From Actinomadura sp. DC4 (GTDB taxonomy: Bacteria > Actinomycetota > Actinomycetes > Streptosporangiales > Streptosporangiaceae): DNA of 64,000 nt. The notes under the pieces were generated by a model. The model was not told the DNA's origin, ran no database searches, and saw only the letters and a program-made list of their open reading frames with translations. The stretch spans positions 1-64,000 of the forward strand of contig NZ_JAUEQY010000031.1 of NCBI RefSeq assembly GCF_030406325.1. The letters run 5' to 3'. Below, piece after piece: positions 53,171-62,024 of the stretch. Both the position numbers and the translations under genes were made by a program. The first letter of the stretch is position 1. Every line of letters starts with the position of its first letter.

Positions 53171-54778
53171 TTAGATACCCCGCATGCGCAGGACGTGAAG
53201 CGCGAGCGTGAGGTTGAGCCGCAGGTGCGCGTCCTCGGTGAAGGGCCCGAGCAGCCGCTCGAGCTTCCCGATGCGGTAGCGCAGGGTGTTGTAGTGGAAG
53301 TGCAGCCGCCGCGCCGTCTCGGCCACGTTCAGGTTGGTCTCCAGGAGCACCTGGAGCGTGCGCCGCAGGTCGACCGCCTCCGGATCGCCGTCCCCGGCGA
53401 GCTCGCCGAGCGTCTCCGCGACGAAGGCGTGCAGCTCAGCGGTGTCGCCGACGAGGCTGAGCAGCCGGAAGACCCCGAGCTGGTCGAAGTGGGCGACCGC
53501 GCCGTCGCCGTGGAGCTGGCGGCCCACGTGCACGGCCTTGACCGCCTGGTCGTACGCGGCCGGCAGCTCGCCGGGCACTCCCGCCGTACGGCTGACGCCG
53601 ACCGAGAACGTACGGCCCGCGTCGGCGAAGACGGCGGTGGCGTCCTTGGCGAGCGCGTTCACGTCACGCGCGTCGGCGCCGAGCACCGCCACCACCTCAT
53701 GGCTGAAACCGGCCACCGCGCCCTTGCGGTCGCGGCGGCGTACGGCGGAGGTCAGCGCGGCGGTCAGCCGGTCCTGGAGCACCCGCTCGTCGGCGGCGCC
53801 CGTGGCGTCGGGGTCGAGCTCGGCGACGACCACCGTCACGGGGCGGCCGAGGTCCCAGCCGAAGCTCGCGCTGTGCGCGACGACGTGCTCGTCGCCGCCG
53901 CCGGGGCGGCCGGTGAGCACGTCGCGCAGGAAGTCGGCGCGGTACTTGCTCTCCACCGCCGAGACGGCCTGCTGCTTGGTGATGACCAGCGCGGCGACCG
54001 TGGCCGCGCGCTCCAGCATGCCCACCTCGGGCGCGACGTCGCTCACCGCCGCCATCCGGCCGTAGGTGTAGCCGCCGGCCACGACCGGGACGACCGTGCG
54101 GTCGCCGTGCGCGCCGTACTCCTCCGGCTCCGTGCCGCCGGACCGGAGCCCGGCCAGGTGGCGCTCGTCCCCCGAGGCGACCAGTTCGCGGCCGTCGCCG
54201 TCGATGACCGCGACGGCCGCGCCGAGCAGCGCGGCGACCTCGTCGGTGATCTCCTGCAGCCCGCCGCCGCACAGCACGATCTGCACGAGCGCGCGGTGGA
54301 CCTCCTCCGTGCGCGCGAGGATCGCCGCCTGGCGGTTGAGGATGTCGGTCAGCACCTGGTTGAGGATGTCATCGAAGCCGACGTCGCCTGCCAGCAGGAT
54401 CAGCGGGAAGCCCAGCTCGTCGGCCTGCTCGATCATCTCGTCCGGCAGGCCGTCGAGGTAGCGGCCGAGCTTGACCGCGATCGCCGCGAGGCCGCGCTCG
54501 TCGAGGTCGGCGACGAGGTGGGCGAGCGACTGCGGGGTGTTGCGCAGCGGATAGCCGGTCGTGAGCAGGAGCTCGTGCGGCTTCACCCAGGCCAGGACGT
54601 CCGGCACCTCCATCACGTTGAGGCGCTGCACCACCCGGTCGAGCCCGCTCTCCCCCGCGATCACGTGGGCTCCGGAGAGCGCGGGCACGCCGAGGACCTC
54701 GCCGACGGAGAGCCCGTACGTCAGGGTTCCGGTGCTCGCGAGACGCAGTGTGGGAGGGAGGGGTTCGGTGAAGGACAT
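53171..54778 (-). CDS. PucR-family transcriptional regulator
   Basis: 535 residues. The N-terminal PucR domain (about 17-140, SVGEVLGVPALSGAHVIAGESGLDRVVQRLNVMEVPDVLAWVKPHELLLTTGYPL) is followed by a middle GGDEF-like region. The C-terminal helix-turn-helix (about 484-526) is VLLETNLNVAETARRLHFHYNTLRYRIGKLERLLG. Family members activate purine or other nitrogen catabolism genes in response to metabolites. It lies between the NCS2 permease operon and the divergent AllHFG operon, so it is the natural candidate regulator for both. Confidence 0.9.
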   Translation of the reverse strand: MSFTEPLPPTLRLASTGTLTYGLSVGEVLGVPALSGAHVIAGESGLDRVVQRLNVMEVPDVLAWVKPHELLLTTGYPLRNTPQSLAHLVADLDERGLAAIAVKLGRYLDGLPDEMIEQADELGFPLILLAGDVGFDDILNQVLTDILNRQAAILARTEEVHRALVQIVLCGGGLQEITDEVAALLGAAVAVIDGDGRELVASGDERHLAGLRSGGTEPEEYGAHGDRTVVPVVAGGYTYGRMAAVSDVAPEVGMLERAATVAALVITKQQAVSAVESKYRADFLRDVLTGRPGGGDEHVVAHSASFGWDLGRPVTVVVAELDPDATGAADERVLQDRLTAALTSAVRRRDRKGAVAGFSHEVVAVLGADARDVNALAKDATAVFADAGRTFSVGVSRTAGVPGELPAAYDQAVKAVHVGRQLHGDGAVAHFDQLGVFRLLSLVGDTAELHAFVAETLGELAGDGDPEAVDLRRTLQVLLETNLNVAETARRLHFHYNTLRYRIGKLERLLGPFTEDAHLRLNLTLALHVLRMRGI

Positions 54779-54955
54779 CGGTGCCCGATCTGCCGCAGTT
54801 GACCACCCTTTGGCTAACTATGCGCGAACAACCATGACAAGAGACACGAACGATGGCAACCATCCTTGGCAGAATTATCCATACGGTGAGGCTCGGGGCC
54901 GGTCTACGTTCGCCACGAGCGGCCCATCATCACCAGCCATCTCGGGGAGGATCTG
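54779..54955. promoter_or_regulatory. Divergent control region of pucR and the AllH-F-G operon
   Basis: This 177-base gap is less GC-rich than its surroundings (AT-rich patches around 54810-54900) and lies between two divergent genes, so both promoters should be here. GATGG-CAA-CCATC is a short perfect inverted repeat near 54850. I could not assign -35/-10 hexamers or a PucR site with confidence. Confidence 0.5.
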
Positions 54956-55885
54956 TTGACGGTGTCCACCGCCCGGCGGAGACCGAGGTCCCGCGGTTCG
55001 CACGCCGCGACGGCTCCCACACTCGCCGGCGCGGCCAGCCTCGGGGTGCGCTCCGCCCTCGGCGGGCCACGGCGGCACGGCCGCGTCATCGCGGTCTTTC
55101 CCTCGGCCGTCTACCTCCAGGTCGACCGGTCCGCGGAGCCCGCGGTGATCGCGCTCACCGCCTCCGACGCCGTACGCCCGCCGAACGCCATCGTCTTGGC
55201 GGCGCCCACCCGGCAGGAGCCGTTCCTCGCCGTGCGCGAGGGCGACGAGACCTTCGTCGGCGACGGCTGCGCGCTGATCGGCGGGCGGCTCCGCGTCCGC
55301 GTCCGCCGCTGGTGGGATCCCACTCCCGTCCTCGGCCCGCTGTCCCTGGCACGCCTGTCCCACGGTGAGCGCGCGCTCGACGCCGTCACCGGCCCGTGGG
55401 GCCTGTCCGGGCACGACGGCCCCAAGAACCTCGCCGACGCCTGCCTGGCCGGCGACCTCGCGCACGCGGTGGACGCCGCCGAACGCATCGTCGGCCTCGG
55501 GCCCGGCCTGACGCCGAGCGGGGACGACGCGCTCTCCGGCCTGCTGCTGGCGCTGCGCCTGCTCGGCGGCGCCGTGGCGGGCGGCGGACGCGCGGTCTGG
55601 CTCGCCGACTGGCTCGGCGCGGCCGTCACCGCCCACACGTGCGACCGCACGACCTCCCTGTCCGCCACCCTGCTGCACTGCGCCGCACGCGGCCAGGCCA
55701 GCGTCGAGGCGGCGGCCGTCCTGCGCGGCATCGCCGGTCAGGACCCCCTCCTGCCGGCCGCGCGCCGGCTTCTCGCGACCGGCCACACCTCCGGCGCCGA
55801 CCTGGCCTGGGGACTGCTCCTGGGCTGCCGGGCCGCCCTCGCGCTGAGCGCGGGGCGTCCGGCCGCCCACGGTGGCGGCGCGTGA
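54956..55885 (+). CDS. allH: DUF2877 protein (AllH-like, oxamate carbamoyltransferase component)
   Basis: 309 residues. The family signature LGPGLTPSGDDAL is at 181-193, and SGADLAWGLLLGC follows later. It starts with TTG at 54956, preceded by GGGGAGG five bases upstream. In E. coli AllF, AllG and AllH together were shown to act as oxamate carbamoyltransferase, which exchanges N-carbamoyl oxamate (oxalurate) and phosphate for oxamate and carbamoyl phosphate. Here the gene opens a coupled AllH-AllF-AllG-epimerase operon next to pucR. The native substrate may be another N-carbamoyl acid amide. Confidence 0.85.
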   Translation: MTVSTARRRPRSRGSHAATAPTLAGAASLGVRSALGGPRRHGRVIAVFPSAVYLQVDRSAEPAVIALTASDAVRPPNAIVLAAPTRQEPFLAVREGDETFVGDGCALIGGRLRVRVRRWWDPTPVLGPLSLARLSHGERALDAVTGPWGLSGHDGPKNLADACLAGDLAHAVDAAERIVGLGPGLTPSGDDALSGLLLALRLLGGAVAGGGRAVWLADWLGAAVTAHTCDRTTSLSATLLHCAARGQASVEAAAVLRGIAGQDPLLPAARRLLATGHTSGADLAWGLLLGCRAALALSAGRPAAHGGGA

Positions 55886-57309
55886 TCCGAGACGGCGGGA
55901 GGCAGGGCACCCTGGTCACCGATGCCAACGAGCTGGTGGAGATACGCTCCGGCGCGTACCACGACTCGGTCACGCTCATGCGGGCCGGCCGCCGCCTGGC
56001 CGAGCGCCCCGGCGTGAGTGCCGCGCTGACCGCCATGGCCACCGCACTCAACATCGACCTGCTCACCGAGATGGGCTTCACCCCGCCGCCCGGCGCCCGG
56101 CCCGACGACCTGGTGGTCGCGATCCGCGCGGACGACCCGGCCGCTCTGGAGGCGGCGCGGGCGGCGGTCGAGGACCTGCTCGCCAACCGGTCCGCGCCCC
56201 GCGCGTTCGGCGAGCCGCCCCCGGCCCGTACGACCGGGTCGGCGGCGCGCCGCGCCGGGAACGCCACGGTCGCGCTGGTCTCGGTGCCGGGTCAGTACGC
56301 CTTCGCCGAGGCCGTGGACGCCCTCGACGCCGGGCTCAACGTCATGATCTTCAGCGACAATGTGCCGGTCGAGCACGAGCTCGAGCTCAAGGAGACCGCC
56401 GCGCGGCGCGGCCTGCTCGTGATGGGCCCCGACTGCGGCACCGCCGTGGTGGGCGGCGTCGGGCTCGGCTTCGCCAACGTCGTGCGCCCCGGCCGGATCG
56501 GCCTGGTCGCCGCCTCCGGCACCGGGGCCCAGCAGGTGATGAGCCTGCTGGACGAGGCCGGCGAGGGCGTCAGCCACGTGCTGGGCGTCGGCGGCCGCGA
56601 CCTGTCCGCCGAGATCAGCGGCCGGTCCACGCTCCAGGCTCTGCGGGCGCTGGACGCCGACCCGGTCACCGAGCTGATCGTCGTGGTCTCCAAACCGCCC
56701 GCGCCCGAGGTGGGCGACCTCATCCGCTCGGCCGCGCGGCGGCTGGCCACCCCGGTCCGGTTCGGGCTGCTCGGCGACGGCGGCGACCTGACCGACGTCG
56801 TGGCGGACGCCCTGGGCGCCGTCGGCGTCCCGGTGCCGGCCTGGCCGTCCTGGCTGCCGTCCCGGCGCGTCCACCCGCCGCGCGCCGGCCTGCTCCGCGG
56901 GCTGTTCGCCGGGGGCACGCTGTGCGAGGAGGCGGCGCTCATCGCGGGCACGACCCCGCACGAGATGACCGACCTGGGCGACGACCGCTACACGCGGGGC
57001 CGCGCCCACCCGATGATCGACCCGACGCTGCGGCTCGACCGGCTGGCGGCCGAGACCACCGGTGACACGGCCGCGGTCGTCCTCATCGACGTCGTCCTCG
57101 GGCACGGCGCCGAGCCCGACCCCGCGGCGGCCCTGGTCCCGCTGATCCAGGCGGCCGCGATCCCGGTGGTCGTGTCGCTGTGCGGCACCTCCGGCGACCC
57201 GCAGGGCCGCGACCGGCAGGCCGAGGCGCTGGCGGCGGCGGGTGCCGCGGTCTTCTCCTCCAGCGCCGAAGCCGCCCGCCACGCCGTCGCGCTCGCCGAA
57301 GGGGCCTGA
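55882..57309 (+). CDS. allF: FdrA protein (AllF-like, acyl-CoA-synthetase-related)
   Basis: 475 residues of the FdrA/succinyl-CoA-synthetase-like family, from the GTG at 55882 that overlaps the AllH stop. ALVSVPGQYAFAEAVDALDAGLNVMIFSDNV, MGPDCGTAVVGGVGLGFANVV and AASGTGAQQVMSLLDEAGEGVSHVLGVGGRDLS are the core; the C-terminal PMIDPTLRLDRLA region ends the ligase-like domain. It probably forms the phosphate/carbamoyl-exchanging partner of AllG and AllH. From memory the E. coli protein is about 55 residues longer, ending in a module that here resembles the N-terminus of AllG. Confidence 0.85.
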   Translation: MIRDGGRQGTLVTDANELVEIRSGAYHDSVTLMRAGRRLAERPGVSAALTAMATALNIDLLTEMGFTPPPGARPDDLVVAIRADDPAALEAARAAVEDLLANRSAPRAFGEPPPARTTGSAARRAGNATVALVSVPGQYAFAEAVDALDAGLNVMIFSDNVPVEHELELKETAARRGLLVMGPDCGTAVVGGVGLGFANVVRPGRIGLVAASGTGAQQVMSLLDEAGEGVSHVLGVGGRDLSAEISGRSTLQALRALDADPVTELIVVVSKPPAPEVGDLIRSAARRLATPVRFGLLGDGGDLTDVVADALGAVGVPVPAWPSWLPSRRVHPPRAGLLRGLFAGGTLCEEAALIAGTTPHEMTDLGDDRYTRGRAHPMIDPTLRLDRLAAETTGDTAAVVLIDVVLGHGAEPDPAAALVPLIQAAAIPVVVSLCGTSGDPQGRDRQAEALAAAGAAVFSSSAEAARHAVALAEGA

Positions 57310-57311
57310 CC

Positions 57312-58733
57312 ATGCACACGCCCTCCAACGGAGGCGCCCCCCAGCTCGGCGGACTGCTCAACCGTGAGGTCGCCGTCGTCACGGCCGGCACCTCCGTGCT
57401 CGCCGACGCCCTCGCCGAACAGGCCGTGCCCGTCGAGCCGGTCGAGTGGCGGCCGCCCTCCGGGCCCGAGGGCCTGGCCGGCGACCTCGCCGTGGTCATG
57501 GGCGACCGGCGCCGGTCCGGCGCCGACGCCGAGGCCGTCGGGCGGCTCCTGGCCGCCCGCCCCCACCTGGTCGACGTCCGGCCCGCCGACGAGGTGCTCG
57601 ACGTCGAACCCGGCACGTTCCTCCACGCCGGGCCGCCGCTGACCTGGGACCGCGCGTCCGGGCCGATGCGCGGCGCGCTCATCGGCGCGGCGCTGTTCGA
57701 AGGGCTGGCCGGCACGCCCGAAGACGCCGAACGCCTGCTGCGGACGGCCCCGCTCGCCCCCTGCCACCAGCATGGGACGGTCGGCCCGATGGCCGGCGTC
57801 GTGTCCCCGTCGATGTGGATGTTCGTCGTGGAGGACGCCGAGAGCGGCGGCACCGCGTACTGCTCGCTCAACGAGGGCCTCGGCAAGGTGCTCCGCTACG
57901 GGGCGTACGGGCCCGAGGTGATCGAACGCCTGCGCTGGATGGCCGGCTCGCTCGGTCCCGCGCTGCGCGACGCCGTACGCGCGCACGGCCCGGTCGACCT
58001 GCGGTCGATCATGGCGCAGGCCCTGCACATGGGCGACGAGCTGCACAACCGCAACCGCGCGGCCACGTCCCTGTTCGTCCGCGAGCTGGCGGGCGACCTG
58101 GCCGAGGCGTCGGGCGGCGCGGAGGCGCTGCGGTTCGCGGCCGGCAACGACCACTTCTTCCTCAACCTGGCGATGGCGGCCGGCAAGGTCGGCGCCGACG
58201 CCGCCCGCGACGTGCCCGGCTCGTCGCTGGTCGTGGCGATGGCCCGCAACGGCACCGACTTCGGCATCCAGACCTCCGGCACCGGCGAGCGCTGGTTCAC
58301 CGGGCCCGCCGGCGTCCCCGACGGCCTCTACCTCGGCTCGTACGGGCCCACCGACGCCAACCCCGACATCGGCGACTCGACGATCACCGAGACGACCGGC
58401 GTGGGCGGCTTCGCGATGGCGGCGGCCCCCGCGATCGTGCGGTTCATCGGCGGCGAGGTGCCGGACGCGCTCGCCGCGACGCAGCGGATGTATGAGATCA
58501 CCCTCGCCGAGCACCCGGCCTTCCAGGTGCCGATCCTGGACTTTCGCGGCACGCCCGTGGGCATCGACGTGACCAAGGTCGTCCGTACCGGACTGCTCCC
58601 GGTCGTCAACACCGGCATCGCCGGACGCGTCGCCGGCACGGGCCAGGTCGGCGCCGGCCTGGTCTCCCCGCCGGCCGAGGTGTTCACCCAGGCTCTGCAC
58701 GCGCTCGCCGAGCAGGCGACAATCGCACCATGA
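57312..58733 (+). CDS. allG: DUF1116 protein (AllG-like, oxamate carbamoyltransferase component)
   Basis: 473 residues, two bases after AllF. The DUF1116 core includes ACHQHGTVGPMAGVVSPSMWMFVVEDAESGGTAYCSLNEGLGKVLRYGAYG and NDHFFLNLAMAAGKVGADAA, ending FTQALHALAEQATIAP. Its N-terminal module NREVAVVTAGTSVLADALAEQAVPVEPVEW (about 18-47) looks like the tail of other FdrA proteins, suggesting a domain boundary shift between AllF and AllG in this lineage. It acts with AllF and AllH. The stop overlaps the epimerase start by four bases. Confidence 0.85.
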   Translation: MHTPSNGGAPQLGGLLNREVAVVTAGTSVLADALAEQAVPVEPVEWRPPSGPEGLAGDLAVVMGDRRRSGADAEAVGRLLAARPHLVDVRPADEVLDVEPGTFLHAGPPLTWDRASGPMRGALIGAALFEGLAGTPEDAERLLRTAPLAPCHQHGTVGPMAGVVSPSMWMFVVEDAESGGTAYCSLNEGLGKVLRYGAYGPEVIERLRWMAGSLGPALRDAVRAHGPVDLRSIMAQALHMGDELHNRNRAATSLFVRELAGDLAEASGGAEALRFAAGNDHFFLNLAMAAGKVGADAARDVPGSSLVVAMARNGTDFGIQTSGTGERWFTGPAGVPDGLYLGSYGPTDANPDIGDSTITETTGVGGFAMAAAPAIVRFIGGEVPDALAATQRMYEITLAEHPAFQVPILDFRGTPVGIDVTKVVRTGLLPVVNTGIAGRVAGTGQVGAGLVSPPAEVFTQALHALAEQATIAP

Positions 58734-59632
58734 CGCTTACGGGTGAGCAGTACGAGATCTCCGCCGGGCCGTACGACGCGATCGTGACCGAGCAGGGCGG
58801 CAGCCTCCGCGCGCTCCGCCACGACGGGCGGCCGCTGGTCCTGTCCCACGACGCCGACGAGGCCCCGCCGGCCGCGGCCGGGCAGCTCCTCGCGCCGTGG
58901 CCCAACCGCATCGACCACGGCCGCTACTCCTTCGACGGCGAGGAGCACGCCCTCCCGATCAACGAGGGCGAGCTGGACACCGCGATCCACGGCCTGGTGC
59001 GGTTCGGGTCGTGGCGGGTCGCCGAGCACGAGGCGCACCGCGTGCTCCTCACGCACCGGCTGCTCGGCTACTCCGGCTACCCGTTCCGTCTCGACCTGTC
59101 GGTGGAGTACACCCTCGACGACGACGGCCTGACCGTACGCCAGTCGGCGCGCAACACCGGCACCCGCGTCGCGCCGTACGGGCACGGGGCGCACCCGTAC
59201 CTCACCGTCGGCCGGTCCCTGGACGAGTGCGACCTGCTCATCGCGGCCGGCCGCTACCTGGAGACCGACGCGCGGTCCATCCCCGCGGGCGACCCGCTCG
59301 ACGTGGCCGGCACCCCGTACGACTTCCGCGAGCCGCGGCGCGTCGGGGACACCGCGATCAACAACCCCTACACCGCGCTGGCCGGCGACGGCGACGGGCG
59401 CGCGTGGGTACGCCTGAGCGACGGCGAGCACGCGGTCGCGCTGTGGGCCGGCGAGGGGCACCCGTGGCTGGAGATCTACACCCGCGACGACGTGCACGAC
59501 GAGACCCGGCGTACGGGCCTGGGCGCCGAGCCGATGACCTGCCCGCCGAACGCCTTCGTGACCGGAGTCGATCTCATCGCGCTCAAACCCGGCGAGGAGA
59601 CCGGCGGTCTGTGGGGGATCACCGCGGGCTGA
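58730..59632 (+). CDS. Aldose 1-epimerase family protein
   Basis: 300 residues with the galactose mutarotase-like beta fold. Typical segments are LLAPWPNRIDHGRYSFDGEEHALPIN, AIHGLVRFGSWRV and GHGAHPYLTVG (catalytic His), and the C-terminal catalytic Glu lies in EPMTCPPNAFVTG. It interconverts anomers of a sugar. Being coupled (ATGA) to AllG, it may serve a nucleoside or ribose-containing substrate, but this is inference. Confidence 0.8.
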   Translation: MTLTGEQYEISAGPYDAIVTEQGGSLRALRHDGRPLVLSHDADEAPPAAAGQLLAPWPNRIDHGRYSFDGEEHALPINEGELDTAIHGLVRFGSWRVAEHEAHRVLLTHRLLGYSGYPFRLDLSVEYTLDDDGLTVRQSARNTGTRVAPYGHGAHPYLTVGRSLDECDLLIAAGRYLETDARSIPAGDPLDVAGTPYDFREPRRVGDTAINNPYTALAGDGDGRAWVRLSDGEHAVALWAGEGHPWLEIYTRDDVHDETRRTGLGAEPMTCPPNAFVTGVDLIALKPGEETGGLWGITAG

Positions 59633-59726
59633 CCACCGCTGTCCGTGATCACCCGTCTGGGGAGAGTTCCGGTCTGTAACGTGTGCCGGAGCACCTTACG
59701 CCCTCACCCGAAAGGGAAATCCAGCG

Positions 59727-60935
59727 GTGAAGTTGACTCTGTCCTCGCTCGACGATCTGAACGCACGTGTCGAGGAGGCGCGCGAGGAGCACGAGCGCCG
59801 GTACCCCGGCGACCGGGGCGACCGGCAGCCGGTGCACACGGTCTACGTGCCCGCCGACCGCTTCACCGCGGAGACCCCCTCCGACATGGGCGCCGAGGCC
59901 CTGCGGCTGCTGAACGCCCACGCCCCGGACCCCGGCGCCATCGCCACCGCGTTCGGCGTCGGCCAGTCGCTCGCCGGGACCGTACGCGAGCGGGTCGTCG
60001 CCAAGCTGGCCCGCGAGCCGGTCGAGGACGTACGGATCGACTTCGAGGACGGCTACGGGGTACGAGACGACGAGGAGGAGGACGCGCACGTCCTGCGCGC
60101 CGTCGAGGAGGTCGCGCGGGCGTACGAGGCGCGCCGGCTGCCCTACTACTGGGGGCTGCGGGTCAAGTCCTTCGCCGAGGGCGGGCACGAGCGCGGCCTC
60201 CGTACCCTGGACGGGTTCCTCACGGGGCTGGCCGAGCGCCTGGGCAAGCTGCCGGGCGGCTTCGTCGTGACCTTCCCCAAGATCGTCGTACCCGAGCACG
60301 TCGAGCTGTTCGCCGAGTTCCTGGGCCGGTTCGAGGACGAGATCGGCCTGCCGGAGAACATGCTGCGGTTCGAGGTCCAGATCGAGACGCCGCAGTCGAT
60401 CACCCGGCTGGGCGAGATCGTCGAGGCGGCCGGCCGCCGGCTGAGCGCGGCGCACTTCGGCGTGTTCGACTACACCGCGGCGATCGGACTGCCGCCGTCG
60501 GAGCAGCGCCTGGACCACCCCGCCTGTGAGTACGCCCGGCACGTCATGCAGGTGACCCTGGCCGGCACGGGCGTACGCCTGTCGGACGGCTCGACCAACG
60601 TGGTCCCGTCGAGCGACGACACGGCGGACGTGCACCGCGCCTGGCGCACCCACGCCGCCCTCGTGCGCTACTCCCTGCTCCACGGCTACAACCAGGGCTG
60701 GGACCTGCACTCCGCGCACCTGGCCAGCCGGTTCGCGAGCGTCTACGCCTTCCACCTGGCCGGCCTGGACGACGCGATCGACCGGGTGCGGTCGTGGAAC
60801 GCAGGCGACGGCCGGGACGTGCGCACCGACGGCGTCGTGGACGAGCCCGCCACCATCAAGGCGCTGACCGCCCGCCTGAGGCGAGCGGTCGACTGTGGTG
60901 CGATCGACGCCTCGGCGGTCAGTCTGCCGGACTGA
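59727..60935 (+). CDS. DUF6986 / aldolase-citrate-lyase-like protein
   Basis: 402 residues of the HpcH/HpaI TIM-barrel superfamily (DUF6986). VRIDFEDGYGVRDDEEEDAHVLRAVEE carries the acidic metal residues. The barrel motifs GLRVKSFAEGGHERGLRTLD, RFEVQIETPQSITRLGEIVE and HFGVFDYTAAIGL follow. In actinobacteria such proteins occur near purine/allantoin catabolic genes. It may cleave or condense a small oxo acid derived from ureide degradation. The convergent next gene overlaps it by 17 bases. Confidence 0.75.
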   Translation: MKLTLSSLDDLNARVEEAREEHERRYPGDRGDRQPVHTVYVPADRFTAETPSDMGAEALRLLNAHAPDPGAIATAFGVGQSLAGTVRERVVAKLAREPVEDVRIDFEDGYGVRDDEEEDAHVLRAVEEVARAYEARRLPYYWGLRVKSFAEGGHERGLRTLDGFLTGLAERLGKLPGGFVVTFPKIVVPEHVELFAEFLGRFEDEIGLPENMLRFEVQIETPQSITRLGEIVEAAGRRLSAAHFGVFDYTAAIGLPPSEQRLDHPACEYARHVMQVTLAGTGVRLSDGSTNVVPSSDDTADVHRAWRTHAALVRYSLLHGYNQGWDLHSAHLASRFASVYAFHLAGLDDAIDRVRSWNAGDGRDVRTDGVVDEPATIKALTARLRRAVDCGAIDASAVSLPD

Positions 60936-61251
60936 CGTCGCCCCGGTGCGCGAACGCCATCGGGTCGCCGCCGAGATCGTCGTCGTTGCCGCTCTCCAGG
61001 CCGCCGGCGATGGTCCGGCGCAGGTTGTCGACCGCGACCGACTGTTCGTACAGGCGGCCCATGATGTCCCGCAGGGTGTGCACGACCACCAGGGTCGCCT
61101 CCGCCTGGGCCATGGTGGCGTGGACCTGTGCCGCGGCGGTGTCGGGCACGTCCCCTTCCAGGGCCTGGACCGCCTTGGCCAGGTGGTTGACCGTGTTGTC
61201 GTTGTGAGTCACCCAGTGGTAGCCGGGCTCCTCCGGCCAGCTCGATGTCAT
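60919..61251 (-). CDS. Small helical protein, unknown function
   Basis: 110 residues, mostly predicted helix (DNTVNHLAKAVQALEGDVPDTAAAQVHATMAQAEATLVVVHTLRDIMGRLYEQ), ending in a disordered acidic tail. No motif recognised. The GC-rich coding pattern is moderate. It overlaps the lyase-like gene at its 3' end on the opposite strand. Confidence 0.5.
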   Translation of the reverse strand: MTSSWPEEPGYHWVTHNDNTVNHLAKAVQALEGDVPDTAAAQVHATMAQAEATLVVVHTLRDIMGRLYEQSVAVDNLRRTIAGGLESGNDDDLGGDPMAFAHRGDVSPAD

Positions 61252-61353
61252 CGCGCGCTGCTCGCCTTCCCGCGGCCCACCCGTACCGCTGGTCGTCGTC
61301 TACACCACGAGCCCCCTGGCCTCTGTACGACGCCTGGGGCCCGTGGTCGGTTG

Positions 61354-61947
61354 TCATCGCGCCGAGTCACCGCTGAAGCGCCGCAGATCTTCGGGCGTGT
61401 CTATGTCCCCCGGGTCGGCGACGTCGTCGCACGGCACGGGAACGACGAGGTCGGAGCGGGCCCGCAGGAAGTCGCGCGCGCCCACGTCGCCCTCGGCGTA
61501 CGCGGCCGCCTCGGCGAAGTGCTCGTGCCCGATCAGCACCGGGTTGCGGGGCCGTCCGCCGTAGGAGGCCACCGCGACGCGCGCGCCGGCCTCATGGGCC
61601 GCGCGCAGCCGGAGCACCGCCTCGGCGGTGACGTTCGGCTGGTCGACGAGGGCGATGACCACGGCCGGGCAGTCGGGCGCGAGCGCGGACAGGCCGGCGC
61701 GCAGCGAGGAACCCATGCCGGTGCGCCAGTCGGGGTTGTGCACGACCACCGCGCCGGCGACGTCGACGCGGGCCGCGCCGGTCACCACGACGATCGGCGT
61801 GCAGCCGGCCTCGTGCAGCATCCGCACTCCGCGGTCGGTCAGGCGAACCCCGTCGATCTCCACGAGCGCCTTGGGCGTGCCGAGCCGCCGCCCTTCACCC
61901 GCCGCGAGCAACAGCCCGGCGGGCGCGCCCGCGTGCCTGGTCTCCAT
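61354..61947 (-). CDS. MocA/MobA-like nucleotidyltransferase
   Basis: 197 residues of the MobA-like NTP transferase family. LLAAGEGRRLGTPKALVEIDG (about 12-32) is the nucleotide-binding signature and VVIALVDQPNVT the metal site. MocA attaches CMP to the molybdopterin cofactor, giving molybdopterin cytosine dinucleotide, which the nearby CoxL-type hydroxylase needs. With XdhC at 63 kb it supports maturation of that enzyme. A general nucleotidyltransferase role cannot be excluded. Confidence 0.8.
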   Translation of the reverse strand: METRHAGAPAGLLLAAGEGRRLGTPKALVEIDGVRLTDRGVRMLHEAGCTPIVVVTGAARVDVAGAVVVHNPDWRTGMGSSLRAGLSALAPDCPAVVIALVDQPNVTAEAVLRLRAAHEAGARVAVASYGGRPRNPVLIGHEHFAEAAAYAEGDVGARDFLRARSDLVVPVPCDDVADPGDIDTPEDLRRFSGDSAR

Positions 61948-62024
61948 GCTTCGGAAGAGTAGCCACGACGCCCGCCCGCGTCTGGCTCAAACCGTCACTG
62001 TTCGCGAAGTCTACAGTTGTATAC

